DNA of 6,269 nucleotides from Pseudomonadota bacterium (GTDB lineage Bacteria > Pseudomonadota > Gammaproteobacteria > Burkholderiales > Sulfuriferulaceae). Location: contig JAJYGL010000025.1 in assembly GCA_021790625.1 (NCBI GenBank), forward strand, positions 1-6,269. Direction: 5' to 3'. Under the pieces are notes generated by a model, which was not told the origin of the DNA, did no database searches, and saw nothing but the letters and a program-made list of their open reading frames with translations. The position numbers were made by a program, and so were the translations under genes. Shown piece after piece: positions 5,729 through 6,269 of the stretch (position 1 is the first letter of the stretch; each line of letters begins with the position of its first letter).

Positions 5729-5935
5729 TATCTTTTTGACGATGGCGAACTGAATGAGGATTCAGTTGTTCGGTTATTCCGAACAACTGCCGCAGACTGG
5801 AAACAATACGAAGTCGCGCACTACAATCTGGACATGGTGCTGGCTTTGGGTTTCCGGGTACGCAGCTCGGTCGGTGTGCGTTTTCGTTTTCTGGGCTTGT
5901 GCGCTCAATTTTTGATGGAGAACAATCATGACTAG
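5729..5935 (+). pseudogene. RhuM-family protein fragment
   Basis: The frame reads YLFDDGELNEDSVVRLFRTT, then DWKQYEVAHYNLDMVLALGFRVRS and ends at TAG 5933-5935. The blocks GEL-(E/D)-xxSV, HYNLDMVLAxGFRVRS and FR belong to the central part of the RhuM (virulence_RhuM) family, proteins of mobile elements whose function is poorly defined and which are sometimes fused to Fic domains. Family members are ~300 aa. Here the N-terminal DNA-binding-like part is missing (the DNA upstream is the higBA promoter) and homology stops after ~60 residues. Near 5889-5893 a T4 run appears to cause a frame slip: reading one T fewer gives RFRFWACALN, closer to the expected FRxWA, before a stop. No ribosome binding site precedes the only upstream start (TTG 5693). 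I regard it as a decayed remnant. Confidence 0.65.
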
Positions 5936-6269
5936 TCCGGTTTTTGCAAACATAAAAATTCAGGGCAAGTACGCGGAAGATCTGAGAGAAGAATCGGACC
6001 GCCGCAAACTCTCTCAAGCTGCTTTGGCGACTAAATACGTCATCAAGGGCATGGAAGCTCGCCGAGAGCCAGACACCGCCGCGCTGGCTAGCACAGAGCG
6101 CCGGATTGCTGCGACTATGCTAGCGTTGAGAGGCGACGTGGAAAGCCTGACAGCAACGGTTGATGTGGCTGTGGCGCTGGGTCGACGGATTAACAAAATT
6201 GTTACTGGTATCGCTGCCAGTGCCCTTCTGGGCACCAGCATACAGTTCGCGGCATTTGCAATCCGCCTC
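5928..6269 (+). CDS. Unrecognised protein, N-terminal part, putative membrane anchor
   Basis: An open frame starts at ATG 5928 and runs off the right edge without a stop, giving at least 114 residues. A ribosome binding site (GGAGA, 5915-5919) lies 8 nt before the ATG, which overlaps the RhuM-fragment stop by a few bases, so the two may once have been, or may still be, translationally coupled. The first ~50 residues are charged (AEDLREESDRRKLSQ, then YVIKGMEARREPDT). Residues ~55-88 look helical or coiled-coil-like (STERRIAATMLALRGDVESL). From ~90 on comes a hydrophobic stretch (IVTGIAASALLGTSIQFAAF) suited to a membrane helix. I do not recognise the family. The layout (charged head, helix, C-terminal membrane segment) is seen in some plasmid and mobile-element proteins, but that is only an analogy. 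Codon phase and the good ribosome binding site argue that it is a real gene. Confidence 0.6.
   Translation, partial: MTSPVFANIKIQGKYAEDLREESDRRKLSQAALATKYVIKGMEARREPDTAALASTERRIAATMLALRGDVESLTATVDVAVALGRRINKIVTGIAASALLGTSIQFAAFAIRL

Noticed and set aside
5724..6017. 97-aa minus-strand frame at 5724-6017 as a gene upstream of higB
   Set aside because: It lies opposite the RhuM fragment and the 5928 ORF, which have family homology and a ribosome binding site respectively; its composition looks like a shadow frame.

Overview
The window looks like a chromosomal stretch of a Gram-negative proteobacterium of moderate GC. The RNase R, RlmB and HigBA proteins most resemble betaproteobacterial forms; a Nitrosomonadales-like host is my guess from protein flavour, not something the sequence proves. 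It splits into a conserved core half (about 1-3366) and a decayed accessory half (about 3367-6269), with a tRNA-Leu gene at the border.

Core half. On the minus strand, rnr (RNase R, exoribonuclease) is followed 3 nt later by rlmB (23S rRNA Gm2251 methyltransferase). The rlmB stop overlaps the start of a third gene that runs off the left edge and may be a hypoxanthine-guanine phosphoribosyltransferase. This is a tightly packed RNA-metabolism operon. Divergent from it, on the plus strand, is a tRNA-Leu(CAG) gene with encoded CCA. Its consensus sigma70 promoter abuts the rnr start codon.

Accessory half. Immediately downstream of the tRNA lies the first ~69 codons of a tyrosine-recombinase (phage-type) integrase with its own promoter, so a prophage or genomic island entered at the tRNA 3' end. 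The integrase is cut by the right end of an IS3-family insertion sequence on the minus strand. That element keeps a full DDE transposase (orfB) but only the 3' part of orfA, apparently frameshifted in an A7 run. It has lost its left end, and the remnant abuts an intact higBA toxin-antitoxin pair, also on the minus strand. The higBA promoter is very close to the higB ATG, which suggests a leaderless toxin mRNA, and a small inverted repeat sits between its -35 and -10 boxes as a candidate HigA operator. Beyond higB lies a plus-strand fragment of a RhuM-family protein, overlapped by ATGA with an unrecognised ORF that has a coiled-coil-like segment and a putative membrane helix and runs off the right edge.

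Overall this is a tRNA-anchored island eroded by IS-associated deletion, in which the toxin-antitoxin module is the only complete accessory operon visible. I see no CRISPR array, rRNA or clearly new defence system. The least ordinary points are the higBA promoter layout, the broken IS/integrase junctions and the uncharacterised right-edge ORF.
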